7,579 bases of DNA, from NCBI GenBank assembly GCA_002436485.1, contig DJMK01000166.1, forward strand, positions 1 to 7,579, read 5' to 3'. A program made the translations under genes and the position numbers. Position 1 is the stretch's first letter, and the number at the start of each line of letters is the position of its first letter. Origin of the DNA: Proteobacteria bacterium UBA6492. Lineage in GTDB: Bacteria > Pseudomonadota > Gammaproteobacteria > UBA6429 > Thiohalophilaceae. Shown piece after piece: positions 5,644-7,579 of the stretch. The notes below the pieces were generated by a model that was not told the DNA's origin, searched no databases, and was given only the letters and a program-made list of their open reading frames with translations.

Positions 5644-7062
5644 TTAAAGTTCAAACTTGCCTTTAAGTTTTTTCGGGACGGGCACACCCTTGATACGCAC
5701 ATACTTTGGCAGGCCATCCTTGTAAGGCGGATAGTCCTCACCCTTGATGAGTGGTTCCATGTAAGTACGGCAAGCCTTGGTAATGCCAAAACCGTCCTTG
5801 GTGATGAAGTTTTCCGGCATCATCTTTTCGACGTTGGCAACCTTGCTCAGGTCGGCCATGCCAACTTTCCACTTGAACGGCTTGTTGGAAACACGATCCA
5901 CTGTCGGCATTACCGAGTTGTGACCCTTGATAGCGAATTCAACCGCTGCTTTGCCCATCGCGTAGGCCATGTCGACATCGGTCTTGGAGGCAATATGGCG
6001 TGCTGCGCGTTGCAGGTAGTCAGCAACAGCCCAGTGATTTTTCAGGCCAAGTTCAGACTGAATCATGCCACTGATAACGGTGGCTGCACCACCCAGCTGG
6101 CTATGACCAAACGCATCTTTCAGGCCACTTTCTGCCAGGAAGCGACCATCCGGCCAGTGCACACCCTCAGAAACAACAACAGAGCAGTAACCATGCTTGT
6201 CGACGTTTTCCTTCACCTTGGCCAGAAATTTCTCCTGGTTGAATTCCACTTCCGGGAACAGGATGACGATAGGAATATGTGTATCTTCGGTTGAAGCCAG
6301 GCCACCGGCTGCAGCAATCCAGCCCGCGTGACGACCCATTACTTCCACGATGAAGACCTTGGTTGAAGTCTTGGCCATGGAAGCCACGTCAAAAGAAGCT
6401 TCACGGGTAGACACAGCAACGTACTTGGCAACTGAACCAAAACCCGGGCAGTTGTCAGTGATGGGTAGATCGTTGTCCACGGTCTTGGGTACGTGAATCG
6501 CCTGGATTGGGAAGCCCATATCCTTGGACAGCTGTGAGACTTTGTAACAGGTATCCGCAGAGTCACCGCCACCGTTATAGAAGAAGTAACCGATGTTGTG
6601 TGCCTTGAACACTTCGATCAGCCGCTCATATTCACGGCGGTTTTGTTCCAGTGACTTCAGCTTGAAGCGGCAGGAGCCAAACGCACCGGATGGTGTATGG
6701 CGCAGTGCCTTGATGGTGGCTGCAGTTTCTTTCGAGGTATCGATCAGGTCTTCGGTTAATGCACCAATGATTCCGTTACGTCCAGCATAGACTTTTCCAA
6801 TTTTATTGCTTTTGCGTGCCGCTTCGATCACGCCGGCTGCACTGGCATTGATCACCGCGGTTACGCCACCTGATTGTGCATAGAAGGCATTCTTGGGTGG
6901 CTCTTTAGGCTTGGCCTTGCGCTTTGCTGCTTTTTTCTTGGTTTTCTTTTTGGCAGGTTTTTTCTTCGCGGTTTTTTTCTTGCCAGCCTTCTTCTTAGTT
7001 ACTTTCTTTTTGGCGACTTTTTTCTTTGCCGCCTTTTTCTTTGCTTTTTTCTTGGTAGCCAT
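5644..7062 (-). CDS. pfp: Pyrophosphate-dependent 6-phosphofructokinase with histone H1-like Lys-rich N-terminal tail
   Basis: Cytosolic enzyme that reversibly phosphorylates fructose 6-phosphate to fructose 1,6-bisphosphate, here predicted to use PPi rather than ATP. The catalytic domain starts at about residue 58 (AFYAQSGGVTAVINASAAGV, the N-terminal phosphate-binding loop). GGGDSADT at 164-171 aligns with GGDGS of the ATP enzymes, putting Asp167 at E. coli Gly104; PKTVDND at 192-198 puts Lys193 at E. coli Gly124. Asp and Lys at these two positions are the known signature of PPi use. Catalytic Asp196 and Asp198 and the substrate motif MGRHAGW (242-248) are present. The oddity is residues 1-57: nine KKK triplets, mostly spaced as KKKxx pentads, with 31 Lys in the first 57 residues. 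A GGAGAG ribosome site 6 nt before the ATG shows that the tail is translated. The gene ends at a strong terminator and follows ubiJ by 222 bp. Confidence 0.93.
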   Translation of the reverse strand: MATKKKAKKKAAKKKVAKKKVTKKKAGKKKTAKKKPAKKKTKKKAAKRKAKPKEPPKNAFYAQSGGVTAVINASAAGVIEAARKSNKIGKVYAGRNGIIGALTEDLIDTSKETAATIKALRHTPSGAFGSCRFKLKSLEQNRREYERLIEVFKAHNIGYFFYNGGGDSADTCYKVSQLSKDMGFPIQAIHVPKTVDNDLPITDNCPGFGSVAKYVAVSTREASFDVASMAKTSTKVFIVEVMGRHAGWIAAAGGLASTEDTHIPIVILFPEVEFNQEKFLAKVKENVDKHGYCSVVVSEGVHWPDGRFLAESGLKDAFGHSQLGGAATVISGMIQSELGLKNHWAVADYLQRAARHIASKTDVDMAYAMGKAAVEFAIKGHNSVMPTVDRVSNKPFKWKVGMADLSKVANVEKMMPENFITKDGFGITKACRTYMEPLIKGEDYPPYKDGLPKYVRIKGVPVPKKLKGKFEL

Positions 7063-7131
7063 TAAATACTCTCCATTTAATAATTTAAGAATGAATAATT
7101 AAAATTTTTAAAACGTTCCTGCTACTTGAAC

Positions 7132-7180
7132 TTGTATCCCTCAGCGTTCGGCCGGTGCCAGTTTGGCAAGTCGGATACAA
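7132..7180. repeat. Long-looped inverted repeat upstream of the phosphofructokinase gene
   Basis: An 8-bp perfect inverted repeat, TTGTATCC (7132-7139) and GGATACAA (7173-7180), encloses 33 nt that include a second small palindrome, TGCCA-gtt-TGGCA (7156-7168). It lies in the 222-bp spacer between ubiJ and the phosphofructokinase gene, about 70 bp before the latter's start. It could be an RNA fold in the leader or a pair of operator half-sites. On the plus strand it is followed by ATTTTTGG, a poor terminator. No regulator or riboswitch class is recognised. Confidence 0.4.
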
Positions 7181-7284
7181 TTTTTGGTAAATTCTGGTGG
7201 CTTCTTTTCTGGCATCGTTAAATATCGACGTCATCAAGTTTTTGGGGACGCAAAGGATACAGGATCAGCGAGAGAATTGCATGT

Positions 7285-7579
7285 CTAGTCAGCGTTTTTG
7301 TCTATTCGGCTGGCCAGCATTTGTATGCGCGCCGCGAGGCGTTCCACATCATCGCGCAGTGTTTCCACGCCCTGGTAAAAAACCTCAACATCGGCGCGGG
7401 TTGGCGTGGTATAGACTTCCTGTTGCAGGTATTCGGCGCCGTCCCGCGACAGGCGCTCGCTGGCATTGCGCAGCCAGCTACCGACTTCCCTGGCAAAATG
7501 GCCCGCCTTGTGCGCGACCACGTCGTTGGTTAGCTGCGCCAGGTGTTCTTCCCAGTCAATATCCAGCCGGTCCAGTGTT
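7285..7579 (-). CDS. ubiJ: Ubiquinone biosynthesis accessory factor UbiJ (partial, C-terminal 97 residues)
   Basis: The reading frame is open to the right edge, so the N-terminal SCP2-like lipid-binding domain lies outside the window. The visible 97 residues match the C-terminal part of UbiJ: DIDWEEHLAQLTNDVVAHKAGHFAREVGSW, then RDGAEYLQQEVYTTPTRADVEVF and the final coiled-coil-like helix ETLRDDVERLAARIQMLASRI. UbiJ binds the hydrophobic intermediates of aerobic ubiquinone synthesis and is part of the cytosolic Ubi complex with UbiK and the Ubi hydroxylases; its C-terminal helix is thought to pair with UbiK. A GTG at 7521 could look like a start but sits in the middle of the conserved region and is not the true one. 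In many gammaproteobacteria ubiJ lies between ubiE and ubiB; here the next gene is a phosphofructokinase, so the ubiB link is broken. Confidence 0.85.
   Translation of the reverse strand, partial: TLDRLDIDWEEHLAQLTNDVVAHKAGHFAREVGSWLRNASERLSRDGAEYLQQEVYTTPTRADVEVFYQGVETLRDDVERLAARIQMLASRIDKNAD

Noticed and set aside
6874..7102. Plus-strand frames encoding Phe/Leu-rich 'membrane-like' peptides
   Set aside because: They are antisense images of the Lys-rich AAA/AAG codons of the phosphofructokinase tail (TTT/CTT read back as Phe/Leu).

Overview
The window looks like a gammaproteobacterial chromosome segment of moderate GC with AT-rich patches. Two things point there. The last gene is the C-terminal part of UbiJ, a ubiquinone-biosynthesis accessory protein of proteobacteria. 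The central-metabolism gene is a pyrophosphate-type phosphofructokinase of the kind found in many methanotrophic, sulfur-oxidising and autotrophic gammaproteobacteria. The genus cannot be read from the sequence. Every gene except one is on the minus strand; the exception is a putative secreted metallopeptidase at 3012-4133. No gene-free stretch exceeds about 225 bp, and there is no tRNA, rRNA, CRISPR array, transposase or integrase.

Layout from left to right: the start of a YdhR-like protein (1-211, cut by the window edge); a small AT-rich membrane protein of unknown function (286-585); an EamA/DMT-family exporter (681-1535); a single integron-type gene cassette (1574-1974) holding an NTF2/SnoaL-like protein, with an attC site overlapping the gene's stop codon; a ZIP-family metal transporter (2161-2883). 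A divergent exported HExxH protein follows (3012-4133), ending 2 bp from the end of an oppositely oriented pair: an exported DsrE-like protein (4136-4564) and an exported TPR protein (4580-5248), which probably form an operon. Then come a terminator, a 67-residue YgaP-like (DUF2892) membrane protein (5348-5551), a second strong terminator, the PPi-phosphofructokinase (5644-7062), a 222-bp spacer with a long-looped inverted repeat, and the end of ubiJ (7285-7579).

Two things stand out. The first is the lone cassette. Its left boundary (TTAGGC) and its R'' (GCCTAA) are exact complements, and the attC folds as an imperfect hairpin, yet no integrase or neighbouring cassette is visible. It therefore looks like a cassette inserted at a non-integron or secondary site just upstream of a transporter gene. 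The second is the phosphofructokinase, which carries an N-terminal tail of about 57 residues made of KKKxx pentads, like a histone H1 tail, in front of a complete catalytic domain with both PPi-type signature residues. The Lys-rich tail suggests binding of a polyanion (polyphosphate, DNA or RNA), but that is inference.

Functional links are modest. DsrE-like and DUF2892 proteins often occur in sulfur-handling contexts, but no dsr, sox or rhodanese gene is visible here, so a sulfur role is only suggested.
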